Shown here piece after piece: positions 1-8,700 of a DNA stretch of 64,000 nucleotides (its first letter is position 1; every line of letters begins with the position of its first letter). The notes beneath the pieces were generated by a model. It saw only the letters and a program-made list of their open reading frames with translations. It was not told the origin of the DNA and did no database searches. Source of the stretch: Chryseosolibacter sp964393795 (GTDB taxonomy: Bacteria; Bacteroidota; Bacteroidia; Cytophagales; Cyclobacteriaceae); NCBI GenBank assembly GCA_964393795.1, contig CAYMWA010000003.1, positions 1 to 64,000 on the forward strand, given 5' to 3'. The translations under genes and the position numbers were made by a program.

Positions 1-15
1 CAACCGGCAACTTTT

Positions 16-1488
16 TTACCACGGCAGCGAAAACGTCTTAACAAACGTGAAGGACTTAATCGCTTCAATAACCCCTTCCTTTACACCGAGGCCGGAATCT
101 TTTATTCCGCCGAAGGGCGATTTCTCAATACGGTAGCCGGGAACTTCATTGACGTTGACGGTTCCGACATTCAATGACTTTACCGCTTTGACGATGTGTT
201 GCATGTTGTTGGTCACCACTGCAGATGACAAGCCGTATGCTGTAGAATTCGCGAGCGCGATCGCATCATCCAGGTCTTTAATGGCCATGATGGGCGCAAG
301 GGGCCCGAACGATTCCTGAACCACCATCCGGCAGTCTCGCGGTACGTTAGCAATGACCGTAGGTTCCAGCAATGCACCATTGCGTTTCCCGCCGAGCAGC
401 ACGCGTGCGCCTTGATCTACTGCTTCTTTCACTACCGTCTCCAGGTATATGGCGGCTTGTTCGTCGATAACCGTTCCCACTCGAGTGTCGGGGTGGGAGG
501 GGTCTCCACAGGTGTATGTTTTTGCTTTTTCAACAAACCGATTGGTGAACTCGTCCAGAATTTTTTCATGCACGAGTATCCTTTTAACAGCCGTGCATCG
601 TTGCCCGGAGTTGCGAAATGAGCCTTCCGACGCAAGGGTAACCGCGAGATCGAGGTCTGCATCTTCAAGGATAATGAGCGGATCATTTCCACCAAGTTCA
701 AGCACAACCTTTTTGTAGCCAACGGTTTCGGCGATCTTCTTGCCTACGGCAACGCTTCCGGTAAACGACACGAGGTCAACACGCGGATCGCGAATCAATG
801 GCTCGGCTACATCCTTCGTCGGGCCCAGCAGTGTGGACAGCATGTGTGGTGGCAATCCGGCTTCATAGAGTAATTCCGTAAACAGGATCGCAGTCAACGG
901 CGTCTTTTCCGAAGGCTTAAGAATCACCGGCGTTCCGGCAGCAATGGCCGGAACGATCTTGTGTGCAACCTGGTTGAGGGGATGATTAAATGGCGTAATG
1001 GCAAGTGCCAGCGAGAGCGGCTCACGTACGGTAAATATCTTTCGTTGCTTTCCCGTAGGGGATATGTCACACGAGAATATTTCGCCATCGTCTTTCAGGC
1101 ATTCCATGGCAGCGAACATGAGCACGTCGTGCGCACGGCCGACTTCATAGTTTGTCTCCTTCATACACAAACCTGACTCAGCACAGATCGTATTGGCAAA
1201 GAGCTCCTTTCTGGCCATCAACAGTTGCCGCGTCTTGTCCAGTATCGCGAACCTGTCGTACCGGGTCAGCGATTTGCCGCCTTTTAACGCCTGCGCTACT
1301 GCTTCGAGTGCATCATCTTTACCCGCAAGTGTTACCGTTCCCACTTCCCGGCCGTCATATGGACTGTTTACGCTTAACTTTTTTCGGTCTGCTAATTTTT
1401 TTCCGGCAATATAACTGGTGAGGTGCAGAGGTTGCGAATTGGATTGCGTTCCGGTCGACGTGGACTCAGCTGCCTTGGTGATATTCAT
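16..1488 (-). CDS. phnY: phosphonoacetaldehyde dehydrogenase (aldehyde dehydrogenase family)
   Basis: A 490-residue NAD(P)-dependent aldehyde dehydrogenase, expected to oxidise phosphonoacetaldehyde to phosphonoacetate in the cytosol. Catalytic residues are visible: Asn168 in ITPFNHP, Lys191 in LKPSEK, Glu264 in VVLELGG and nucleophile Cys298 in SGQRCTAV; FTGS at 242-245 marks the Rossmann domain. Length and the C-terminal region VNEVPGYRIEKSPFGG fit the PhnY branch. The ATG at 1488 is the only good start. It lies 63 bases downstream of the phosphonoacetate hydrolase on the same strand, so the two are probably co-transcribed and act in sequence. The substrate assignment depends on that neighbour as well as on sequence; a generic semialdehyde dehydrogenase is the alternative. 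Confidence 0.85.
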   Translation of the reverse strand: MNITKAAESTSTGTQSNSQPLHLTSYIAGKKLADRKKLSVNSPYDGREVGTVTLAGKDDALEAVAQALKGGKSLTRYDRFAILDKTRQLLMARKELFANTICAESGLCMKETNYEVGRAHDVLMFAAMECLKDDGEIFSCDISPTGKQRKIFTVREPLSLALAITPFNHPLNQVAHKIVPAIAAGTPVILKPSEKTPLTAILFTELLYEAGLPPHMLSTLLGPTKDVAEPLIRDPRVDLVSFTGSVAVGKKIAETVGYKKVVLELGGNDPLIILEDADLDLAVTLASEGSFRNSGQRCTAVKRILVHEKILDEFTNRFVEKAKTYTCGDPSHPDTRVGTVIDEQAAIYLETVVKEAVDQGARVLLGGKRNGALLEPTVIANVPRDCRMVVQESFGPLAPIMAIKDLDDAIALANSTAYGLSSAVVTNNMQHIVKAVKSLNVGTVNVNEVPGYRIEKSPFGGIKDSGLGVKEGVIEAIKSFTFVKTFSLPW

Positions 1489-1551
1489 GTTTAAAAGAAG
1501 GTTTAATTTGATAGATGTATTTGTTGGCGTTTTTATGATGCGTAGTGACTG

Positions 1552-2814
1552 CTACGATGCGCCTTGTGTTCCATTTATGGTGAAATCGAATACGTCAAAG
1601 TTTCTGGGATCACCTCCTGCCCGCATCTTGTAGGTGTTGTTCAGCGGATGTGAAACAATGAAGGGGACCATTTCTTCGTACCGGCCGCCGTGAGACCGCA
1701 GTGTTCCGTCGAGCGCCTGAAGATCGTGATGCGCCGGTGTCCGGCCCACCACTACATCGCGGGCGGATAAAACGATGAGATCGCCGATTCTGTCAGCAGG
1801 CTGCTCGAGTAGCCTCACCGCCATGTCTTTTTCATATACCTCGGTGATACCTGGCTGCGCCTGCAGCCATTTTTTTATCGTGTCGATCTCCGACGGGTTG
1901 GGCACGTGAACCACAACATAAGAACCCAGCGCGCCGTGATGTTTTACATAAGGATCGGTAATCGGACAGATGACGCGGAAGCCAGGACCGAATTTGTCGG
2001 TCAGCATCGATTCGACGTATAGTACGTTTGGCGACCCGTCGGCTTTTACCTTTGCGTTCATGCCGTGGTCGGCCGTCGCTCCGATGATGGCGTTGAGCGC
2101 CAGAAGCTTTCCAAGTTCCTCATCCATTGCTTCGTAAAAAGCAAGCGAAGCTTCACTATCGGGCGCATAGGTATGCTGCATATAGTCTGTGAGCGACAAG
2201 TAAAGAAAGTCGGCCAACCCCTTTTCAATGAGCTTGACGCCCGCCTTAAGAACAAAAAGGCTTGCATCTGCACTATAGATGGCGGGGGTGGGAATCCCGA
2301 GTAATTGATCGGCCCTTTCGATGCCGTGTTTTTCCTGTGTGGTCTTGTCGGATTTTTCGGCGGAGAAAGCGATTCCATTCAGGTGGTGAGAGAGAATATC
2401 ACGCAGCTTTTCTTTCGCCGTCACCACCGCCACCTTGCGACCGGCGTTGGCAGCTGCTGCGAGAATTGTCTCGGCGCGCAGATATTCCGACGAGTTCATC
2501 ATCACTTCTTCGTCTTTCGCCGTGTCGTAAAAGTAGTTGCCGCAGATGCCGTGCACCGCCGGCGAAACACCCGTGACGATAGAGGAGTTGTTGACGTTCG
2601 TGAAAGAAGGCAGCGCCCCACGCGCCATGCCGCGGTATCCGTGGACAGCCATCTTCTTGAGGTTGGGCATCCGGTCGTGTGCCAATGTGGTGTCGAGGTA
2701 TTCATCGGCCGAGCCGTCCATGCATATGACGGCGATGGGCAGCGGGGCCGGCTGAAAAGGGATACCATTTGCTGTAAATGGTTTTGTTTCAATGATTCGG
2801 GTCATGGCATACAT
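1552..2814 (-). CDS. phnA: phosphonoacetate hydrolase
   Basis: Alkaline-phosphatase-superfamily enzyme of about 420 residues that cleaves the C-P bond of phosphonoacetate to acetate and phosphate. The full two-zinc set expected for PhnA is visible in order: Asp in ICMDGSADE, nucleophile Thr in PSFTNVNNSS, Asp and His in LTDYMQHTYAPDS, Asp-His in GATADHGMNAK, and the late His in LRSHGGRYEE. No signal peptide, so cytosolic. Starts at ATG 2814 or ATG 2805 are equally possible; the TTG at 2838 is less likely. Encoded directly upstream of phnY. A 7-base-arm palindrome lies 64 bases upstream of the start and may be its operator. Confidence 0.88.
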   Translation of the reverse strand: MYAMTRIIETKPFTANGIPFQPAPLPIAVICMDGSADEYLDTTLAHDRMPNLKKMAVHGYRGMARGALPSFTNVNNSSIVTGVSPAVHGICGNYFYDTAKDEEVMMNSSEYLRAETILAAAANAGRKVAVVTAKEKLRDILSHHLNGIAFSAEKSDKTTQEKHGIERADQLLGIPTPAIYSADASLFVLKAGVKLIEKGLADFLYLSLTDYMQHTYAPDSEASLAFYEAMDEELGKLLALNAIIGATADHGMNAKVKADGSPNVLYVESMLTDKFGPGFRVICPITDPYVKHHGALGSYVVVHVPNPSEIDTIKKWLQAQPGITEVYEKDMAVRLLEQPADRIGDLIVLSARDVVVGRTPAHHDLQALDGTLRSHGGRYEEMVPFIVSHPLNNTYKMRAGGDPRNFDVFDFTINGTQGAS

Positions 2815-2877
2815 CGCTGTCCGCTGCCGGGATGGCAAATGGCAGGCGTTGGCGACTGTTTAGTATATATGAATTTT

Positions 2878-2902
2878 GTTTAGCGCGAATATACAGCTAA
2901 AC
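2878..2902. promoter_or_regulatory. candidate operator upstream of phnA
   Basis: Inverted repeat GTTTAGC-N11-GCTAAAC (2878-2884 and 2896-2902), with a further half-like copy GTTTAGT at 2858-2864. It lies in the short gap between the regulator gene and phnA, where the phnA-phnY promoter should be. The palindrome is seen directly; the regulator that binds it is inferred. Confidence 0.4.
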
Positions 2903-2957
2903 TGGCCAATGTTCAAAGAAAAATTTTGGGGTTAGCAACGAGAGGCCTCCTGCGGCC

Positions 2958-3551
2958 TTATTGAAGTGCACTTTCAGAAATAAAGAAGTAAAGAACAAGC
3001 AATTGTGCTTCGCCTTTGCCTGCATTTGACAGTGTATGACCCAGGCGGCCATCGAAGAAGAGCGAGTCGCCTTTGCGCAGTGCATATTTCTTGCCTTCTA
3101 TAAGGTACTCTACGGATCCTTCCAGGACATACTTGTATTCAAAAGCCTGGGTCTTGACAAGCTTTTTACGTTTCGCACCACGCTTCAGCTCCAGCAGGAC
3201 AATATCGATCGGAAGGTTCTTGATTTCCTTGGTGAGGATACGCTTGTAGACAAAACCCTTTGTGGTCTCTTTTTCGAATTTCTGGTACTCGTTGGGCCGT
3301 TTGATGATAATGCGCGGTACTTTGCCCTTCGGTGTTAGGTCCTTGAAGAAATCGTTCAAATCAATATTGAGCGCCCCAATAATAGCGAGTAGTACCGGCA
3401 GCGATGGAATGGTCCGGTTGTTTTCAATCTGGGAGATCAGGCCCTTGCTTACACTGGCTTTGGTGGCCAATTCCTGTACGGTCGTATTCTTCGATTTTCT
3501 CGCGCCCTTGATCTTGTTACTGATCTGAATTAAAACGTCGTTGTCTACCAT
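2958..3551 (-). CDS. XRE-family transcriptional regulator with C-terminal cupin domain
   Basis: A 197-residue regulator. Residues about 8-64 form an XRE helix-turn-helix (TTVQELATKASVSKGLISQ, then NNRTIPSLPVL). Residues about 110-190 form a small cupin (EYKYVLEGSVEYLIEGKKY, then GDSLFFDGRLGHTLSNAG), which in this family senses a small molecule. ATG 3551 is preferred over the TTG at 3560. It sits between the divergent PbfA-like gene and phnA-phnY, so it is probably the local regulator of phosphonate breakdown, with an aminoethylphosphonate or phosphonoacetaldehyde as possible effector. That effector is an inference from position only. Confidence 0.8.
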   Translation of the reverse strand: MVDNDVLIQISNKIKGARKSKNTTVQELATKASVSKGLISQIENNRTIPSLPVLLAIIGALNIDLNDFFKDLTPKGKVPRIIIKRPNEYQKFEKETTKGFVYKRILTKEIKNLPIDIVLLELKRGAKRKKLVKTQAFEYKYVLEGSVEYLIEGKKYALRKGDSLFFDGRLGHTLSNAGKGEAQLLVLYFFISESALQ

Positions 3552-3592
3552 ACGACACAATGATAGATAAAAATTAGATTCATTGTATTCAT

Positions 3593-3608
3593 TTTAATTC
3601 AAATTAAA
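3593..3608. promoter_or_regulatory. AT-rich palindrome in the divergent promoter region
   Basis: Perfect inverted repeat TTTAATT-CA-AATTAAA between the XRE-cupin gene (start 3551) and the divergent PLP-enzyme gene (start 3736). It is well placed as an autoregulatory or dual operator. AT-rich palindromes of this size can arise by chance in promoters, so support is moderate. Confidence 0.35.
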
Positions 3609-3674
3609 GTCTAACTTCCGGCTGACGTCTGTCTGGTTCGCCGAATGAATTTCAAACCGGCACACACATATATA

Positions 3675-3702
3675 TAATAGCTACTGGATAATAGCTACTG
3701 GA
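3675..3702. repeat. 14-base tandem duplication upstream of the PLP-enzyme gene
   Basis: TAATAGCTACTGGA occurs twice head to tail (3675-3688, 3689-3702), ending 33 bases before ATG 3736. The unit is two heptamers long, matching the 7-base period of intergenic arrays elsewhere in the window. It may be part of the promoter or 5' leader. Confidence 0.6.
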
Positions 3703-3735
3703 GATTCATAGTTCTTCATAAAACAGTTTTTGAAA

Positions 3736-5082
3736 ATGGAAGATTTTGTAAACCGTACAGAAGGAGATGTTAACCTTTCGACGGCGCGGAAAGAATGGTA
3801 TGCCGTGATCGAACATCCAGAGACCCTTCAGTATCTTGATGAGGATGCACGTTGGTTTTTGCATCAGTCGCTGTCGACGCCCTGTCTGGACGTGCTGTCG
3901 GAATGCGAGGGCATTTATTTGCACACCCTTAGCGGAAGAAAGTATATGGATTTCCATGGCAACAACGTGCACCAGGTGGGATTCAGGAACCGCTATGTGC
4001 TTGATCGGGTCATTGCACAGATGGAACAATTGCCTTTTTCCCCGAGACGCTACACGAACGTGCCGGCGATTGACCTTGCCCGAAAACTGGCGTCTTTGTT
4101 TCCGGGCGACTTGAATCGCGTACTTTTTGCACCTGGAGGAACCTCGGCAGTCAGCATGGCACTCAAGCTTGCGCGTTTTGTAACGGGAAAACACAAGATT
4201 GTTTCGTTGTGGGATTCGTTTCATGGCGCGTCGATGGATGCGATTTCAGCCGGAGGAGAACGCGATTTTAGGAAAGGAATGGGCGCGTTGATGCCGGGTG
4301 TCGAACGGATTCCGCCGGCGATGACTTATCGTGGTCCGTTTTCTGGTGCCGGATCCGATGATTCCGCTTACGCGGAATATCTCGAATATGTCATTGACAA
4401 GGAAGGCGATATCGGCGCTTTCCTCATTGAAACGATTCGCAACACCGATGTGCAGATACCCTCTGCCCGCTATTGGGCAAGGGTTCGCGAAATATGTACG
4501 CGCCATAATGTACTCCTGATTCTCGACGAGATTCCCATCGCTTTCGGACGAACCGGTAAAATGTTCGCGTTTGAAAACTATGACCTGGAACCGGATATTG
4601 TTTGTCTCGGCAAAGGACTCGGTGGAGGTATTATCCCGATGGCTGCTATTGTGGCACGTGAGTCCTTTAATGTCGCAACGGATATTTCACTTGGACATTT
4701 CACTTTCGAAAAAAATCCGGTGGGTTGCACTGCTTCTCTGGCGATGCTCGAATACATTGAGGAAAATAATCTTTTACAGAAAGTGACCGATGATGCCGGG
4801 TTCATGCGTGAACAACTTGATGCGATGAAACGAAAATTCCCTATCATCGGCGATGTGCGCGGCATCGGCTTACTGTGGGGTATTGAACTGGTTCACGACA
4901 AAAAAACAAAGGAAAAGGCAACTGCGGAAGCAGAAAGGGTGATGTACGAATGCCTTCAAAACGGGCTTAGCTTCAAAGTTTCACAGGGCAATGTAATACA
5001 GCTCTCCCCGCCACTCACCATTACCCGCGATGAATTGTCAACGGCACTCGGTATCCTGGAGCGCGCCCTTGAGAAGTGTTAA
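3736..5082 (+). CDS. pbfA: class-III PLP enzyme, probable (R)-1-hydroxy-2-aminoethylphosphonate ammonia-lyase or AEP aminotransferase
   Basis: A 448-residue fold-type I class-III aminotransferase-like enzyme. The PLP lysine is Lys293 in CLGKGLGGG, with the ring-nitrogen Asp264 in LILDEIPIAFGRTG; a glycine-rich phosphate-binding turn APGGTSAVS and SFHGASMDAIS are also present. Genes of this type beside phnA and phnY are PbfA-like: PbfA releases ammonia from R-1-hydroxy-2-aminoethylphosphonate to give phosphonoacetaldehyde, the substrate of PhnY. The classic aminoethylphosphonate aminotransferase PhnW is a class-V enzyme and is not in this window, so direct transamination of 2-aminoethylphosphonate by this protein is the alternative. 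ATG 3736 is preferred to TTG 3730. Divergent from the regulator. Confidence 0.72.
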   Translation: MEDFVNRTEGDVNLSTARKEWYAVIEHPETLQYLDEDARWFLHQSLSTPCLDVLSECEGIYLHTLSGRKYMDFHGNNVHQVGFRNRYVLDRVIAQMEQLPFSPRRYTNVPAIDLARKLASLFPGDLNRVLFAPGGTSAVSMALKLARFVTGKHKIVSLWDSFHGASMDAISAGGERDFRKGMGALMPGVERIPPAMTYRGPFSGAGSDDSAYAEYLEYVIDKEGDIGAFLIETIRNTDVQIPSARYWARVREICTRHNVLLILDEIPIAFGRTGKMFAFENYDLEPDIVCLGKGLGGGIIPMAAIVARESFNVATDISLGHFTFEKNPVGCTASLAMLEYIEENNLLQKVTDDAGFMREQLDAMKRKFPIIGDVRGIGLLWGIELVHDKKTKEKATAEAERVMYECLQNGLSFKVSQGNVIQLSPPLTITRDELSTALGILERALEKC

Positions 5083-5397
5083 ATAAACCTGCCAACATCC
5101 ACGACCAAAAACCCATCCGTCAGGCTTTACTCTCTACTCTACCGTGGACTGTCGACCGTTGACCGTGGACTTTTCCAACGCCAATTTTTCACTTCTGCTT
5201 TGATTCTCATGGATTTTTAGTATGTTTACTAAAAGTAAACAAAGTTTATAAAGACTGTTCTGGCGGTGTTTTAGTATTTATAAACATCGGTTTTGTCCTG
5301 CTAAATGCCGAATAACGTCTGAAAAGGCGGGTTTTTGCGATTTGTTCCAGTTTCAAGGCGAAGGTCAAATTCATGTTCAAGCCAACCCTATATTAAT
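5083..5397. other. intergenic region upstream of SusC, with heptamer repeat and palindrome
   Basis: No convincing gene. It contains a short array of 7-base units GTGGACT, GTCGACC, GTTGACC, GTGGACT at 5144-5171, and a perfect palindrome at 5224-5240. The remainder is AT-rich and probably carries the promoter of the SusC/SusD operon. No clear Bacteroidota -33/-7 pair could be fixed by eye. Confidence 0.5.
5224..5240. promoter_or_regulatory. palindromic operator candidate upstream of SusC/SusD
   Basis: Perfect inverted repeat GTTTACT-AAA-AGTAAAC, about 157 bases upstream of the SusC start. Its symmetry and place fit an operator for the SusCD operon. No adjacent regulator identifies the binding protein; the XRE-cupin regulator is a possible but untested candidate. 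Confidence 0.4.
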
Positions 5398-8300
5398 ATG
5401 AAAACAACTTTACCCCCACCCAAACGATGCATCCCGGTGGCCCGGCTGATGCTATGTATCCTCGGGCTTTTATCGGCCGGAATCGGCCACGCACAAAACG
5501 CACATGAAGTTAGCGGCAGAGTAGTCGATGCAGAAAGCGGTAACGGTATACCCGGCGTCAACGTCGTCCTGAAAGGGACGAATTTCGGCTCGGTCACCGA
5601 CGTGAGTGGCCAATACAGTATCCAGCTACCTGATGGCAACGGCACGCTGGTCTTTTCATTTGTAGGATATGCGCCCCAGGAGGTGGCAGTAGGCCTCCGT
5701 TCAACCATTAACGTCACGCTCGAGCAAGAGGCAACGTTCATGAACGAAGTGGTTGTTACCGCGCTGGGGATCGAAAGAGAAAAGCAGTCACTGGGCTACG
5801 CGACGCAGGAAGTGAGTGGCGAAGACCTGCTTGATGCACCGGAGTCTAACTTTACGAGTATGCTGTCTGGCAAAGTAGCCGGACTTGACATCAAAGCCAA
5901 CGCCGGCGTTGGCGGTTCTACCCGTGTCATCCTGCGCGGCGAGTCTTCGCTAAACTTCAATGGTAACCAACCTTTGTTCGTCCTTGACGGTGTTCCGATC
6001 AACAACAATATCAACAATACCTCGGCAGCGGATTTTGGCAATGGTGCCGCTGAAATCAATCCGGCTGATATCGAGAGTGTCAACGTATTGAAGGGGCCTG
6101 CGGCGTCAGCGCTTTACGGGGCGAGGGCCAGTAACGGGGTAATTATTATTACCACCAAATCGGGTAAATCGCGCAAGGGCGTTGGTATATCGGTTAATTC
6201 GGGCGTAACGTTCGAAACAATCCTGCGCCTTCCACGCTTTCAGAACTCATTCGGCGGTGGTAACAGCGGCCTGTTCGAAGGATCTAATTTTGGTTACCAG
6301 GGCAATCTCGCGGCGATTCCGAACGGAGTGCAGGATGGCTTTGATGAGAGTTGGGGACCACGGTTGAACTACGGCCCTAAACGTGCACAGTTTGATTCGC
6401 CTACCACAAATGGCTATCGCGGCGGCGACGTGCACGTGGCTGACAGGGGAGACATTATCCCCACACCATGGGTATCGCACCCCGACAACGTGAGGGATTT
6501 CTTTGAACTGGGGAACACGCTCTTTAATAACGTTGCTGTGACAGGCGGAAATGAGACATCAAACTTCAGGGTGTCGTTCACCAACATGGACCAAAAAGGG
6601 ATTGTACCCAACAATGATCTTCAGCGCAATACGGTAGCAGTAAACGCCGGCTCCCAGGTATCGGAAAAATTAAGAGCGGATCTGAGTCTCAACTATGTCA
6701 AAACGGAGAGCTCCAACAGACCCGATCAGGGGTATGGAAGAAATACGCCAATGTATTTCATGCTGTGGATGACCCGCCAGGTCAACATGAACAGCATGCG
6801 CAACTACTGGCAGCCCGGCCTTGAGGGTATTCAGCAATTTCAATACAACTATGGCGAGAACCACAACAACCCTTTCTTTTATCAATATGAAAACACGAGT
6901 AGTCAGAACAAAGACCGCCTGATCGGCAACTTTTCCCTCACCTATGATTTTACGGAAAGCCTGAGCCTGATGGTGCGCACCTCCACCGATGTTTCCATCG
7001 ATCACAGGGCGTTCAAGCATGCGTGGAGTTCCGTCGAGAATCTGAAAGGACGCTACAGCATTAACGATATATATGAAGAAGAACGCAACACGGATTTCCT
7101 CTTGCGATATGATGTAAAAAGAAAAGGAATGTTTGGAGCGGTGTTGTCCGTTGGTGGCAATCGGCGAGACAACAAAGGAAGGTATGTAAATGTGGTGGCG
7201 CCTGAGCTGACCATCCCGGGTATTTACAATCTGGATAACAGCGCCGCTGCCATTCTCTCCGATGAGCGCAACTATCAAAAGCGCGTGAACAGTGTGTATG
7301 GACTTGCGCAGTTCGATTACAACAACATCGTCTTCCTCGATCTCACTGCGCGGAACGATTGGTCGAGTACTTTACCGCCCGAGAATAATTCCTATTTCTA
7401 CCCTGCCGTCTCGGCGAGTGTGTTGCTCGACGAGCTCTTCAATGCACCCGACGCTATCGATCTGGTAAAGCTTCGCTTGGGTTGGGCGCAGGTTGGAAAT
7501 GACACCGGTCCCTATTCGCTGTATTCGACTTATGGTGCGCAGTTGCCCTGGGGTAGCACACCTGTACTTTCTGAAAGTGGCACTTTGCGAAATCCTCAGC
7601 TGAAGCCCGAGTCGATCGACACATGGGAAATCGGTATCAACACCAGCTTGCTGCAACAGCGGGTCAACCTCGATGTAACGTACTACGACATTCGGTCAAG
7701 AGACCAGATTCTTCCGCTCGCGCTTGCGGAGTCGACAGGCTATGGGAGTCGCGTGATTAACGCCGGCGAAATTAAAAGCACCGGTATCGAAGTGATGCTC
7801 AATGCAACACCCGTTCTGCTTTCAAACAGCCTTCGTTGGGACATCGGCATCAACTTCGCGCGTAACCGCAGTGAAGTCATATCCCTTGCGCCTGGTATTC
7901 CCGCCTATGTGCAGACAGCCCCCGGAGAAGAAGCTACCGTGGAGGCCAGGGTAGGCGAAAGGATGGGGGCGATTTACGGTCCAGGCTTTGAGCGAGTGCC
8001 TGACGGCCCGATGAAAGGACAAATCATCATTGCATCGAACGGACTTCCGATAAAAACAACAAATCCGATCCATCTTGGAAACTTTAACCCCGACTGGACT
8101 GCCGGGGCGTCGACTTCGCTTGGTTTCAAAGGATTCTCCGCCCACGTGCTGTTCGACATCCGTCAGGGCGGTGTGTTCGTCTCACGCTTCTACAACAAGG
8201 GGATGGGCGCCGGCATTTTGTATGAATCGGCAATTGAACGCGCCGCACGCGAACCCGGTACTGAATACGATCCTGAACAACTCTATTATCACGAGGGCGC

Positions 8301-8688
8301 AGCACTCAATGATGACGGCACATACTCGCCCAATCGCATCAGCACAGACGGCACCGCGAGCGAAGGGATCTACGGTACTACCGCCCGCGCCTATTATAAA
8401 CAATACCATGATCACAATTCAGAGTCGCAACTGTTCGACGCCTCATTCGTGAAGTTGCGTGAAGTATCATTGGGATACACGATTCCGCAAGACTTGCTGG
8501 GTAACGCACCGTTGCGTGATGTTCGTATTTCGCTGGTTGGAAGAAATCTGAAGTTGTGGACGGACAATCCGCATTTCGATCCTGAAACTGCAATGGCGAC
8601 CGAAGGGGGAGGTCTTGTACCCGGCTTCGAGAACATGAGCCTGCCCTCCACAAAAAGCTATGGTTTTAATCTGAGCTTCAAACTTTAA
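5398..8688 (+). CDS. SusC/RagA-family TonB-linked outer membrane receptor
   Basis: A 1096-residue outer-membrane importer that works with the SusD protein encoded just downstream. Order: signal peptide ending near GIGHAQ; carboxypeptidase-like DUF4480-type domain (SGRVVDAESGNGIPGVNV to about residue 110); TonB-box region NEVVVTALGIEREKQSLGY; plug domain with LFVLDGVPINNN and VLKGPAASALYGARASNG; then a 22-strand barrel ending SYGFNLSFKL with the terminal aromatic/hydrophobic strand. ATG 5398 is chosen over an upstream TTG because it gives a standard signal peptide. The cargo is unknown; such pairs usually import oligosaccharides or peptides. It follows the PbfA-like gene on the same strand by 315 bases. 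Confidence 0.93.
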   Translation: MKTTLPPPKRCIPVARLMLCILGLLSAGIGHAQNAHEVSGRVVDAESGNGIPGVNVVLKGTNFGSVTDVSGQYSIQLPDGNGTLVFSFVGYAPQEVAVGLRSTINVTLEQEATFMNEVVVTALGIEREKQSLGYATQEVSGEDLLDAPESNFTSMLSGKVAGLDIKANAGVGGSTRVILRGESSLNFNGNQPLFVLDGVPINNNINNTSAADFGNGAAEINPADIESVNVLKGPAASALYGARASNGVIIITTKSGKSRKGVGISVNSGVTFETILRLPRFQNSFGGGNSGLFEGSNFGYQGNLAAIPNGVQDGFDESWGPRLNYGPKRAQFDSPTTNGYRGGDVHVADRGDIIPTPWVSHPDNVRDFFELGNTLFNNVAVTGGNETSNFRVSFTNMDQKGIVPNNDLQRNTVAVNAGSQVSEKLRADLSLNYVKTESSNRPDQGYGRNTPMYFMLWMTRQVNMNSMRNYWQPGLEGIQQFQYNYGENHNNPFFYQYENTSSQNKDRLIGNFSLTYDFTESLSLMVRTSTDVSIDHRAFKHAWSSVENLKGRYSINDIYEEERNTDFLLRYDVKRKGMFGAVLSVGGNRRDNKGRYVNVVAPELTIPGIYNLDNSAAAILSDERNYQKRVNSVYGLAQFDYNNIVFLDLTARNDWSSTLPPENNSYFYPAVSASVLLDELFNAPDAIDLVKLRLGWAQVGNDTGPYSLYSTYGAQLPWGSTPVLSESGTLRNPQLKPESIDTWEIGINTSLLQQRVNLDVTYYDIRSRDQILPLALAESTGYGSRVINAGEIKSTGIEVMLNATPVLLSNSLRWDIGINFARNRSEVISLAPGIPAYVQTAPGEEATVEARVGERMGAIYGPGFERVPDGPMKGQIIIASNGLPIKTTNPIHLGNFNPDWTAGASTSLGFKGFSAHVLFDIRQGGVFVSRFYNKGMGAGILYESAIERAAREPGTEYDPEQLYYHEGAALNDDGTYSPNRISTDGTASEGIYGTTARAYYKQYHDHNSESQLFDASFVKLREVSLGYTIPQDLLGNAPLRDVRISLVGRNLKLWTDNPHFDPETAMATEGGGLVPGFENMSLPSTKSYGFNLSFKL

Positions 8689-8700
8689 AAGACAGCCAAT

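Noticed and set aside
1552..2838. Alternative identification of the hydrolase as a nucleotide pyrophosphatase.
   Set aside because: All seven PhnA metal and nucleophile positions are present in order, and the phnY neighbour supports phosphonoacetate as substrate.
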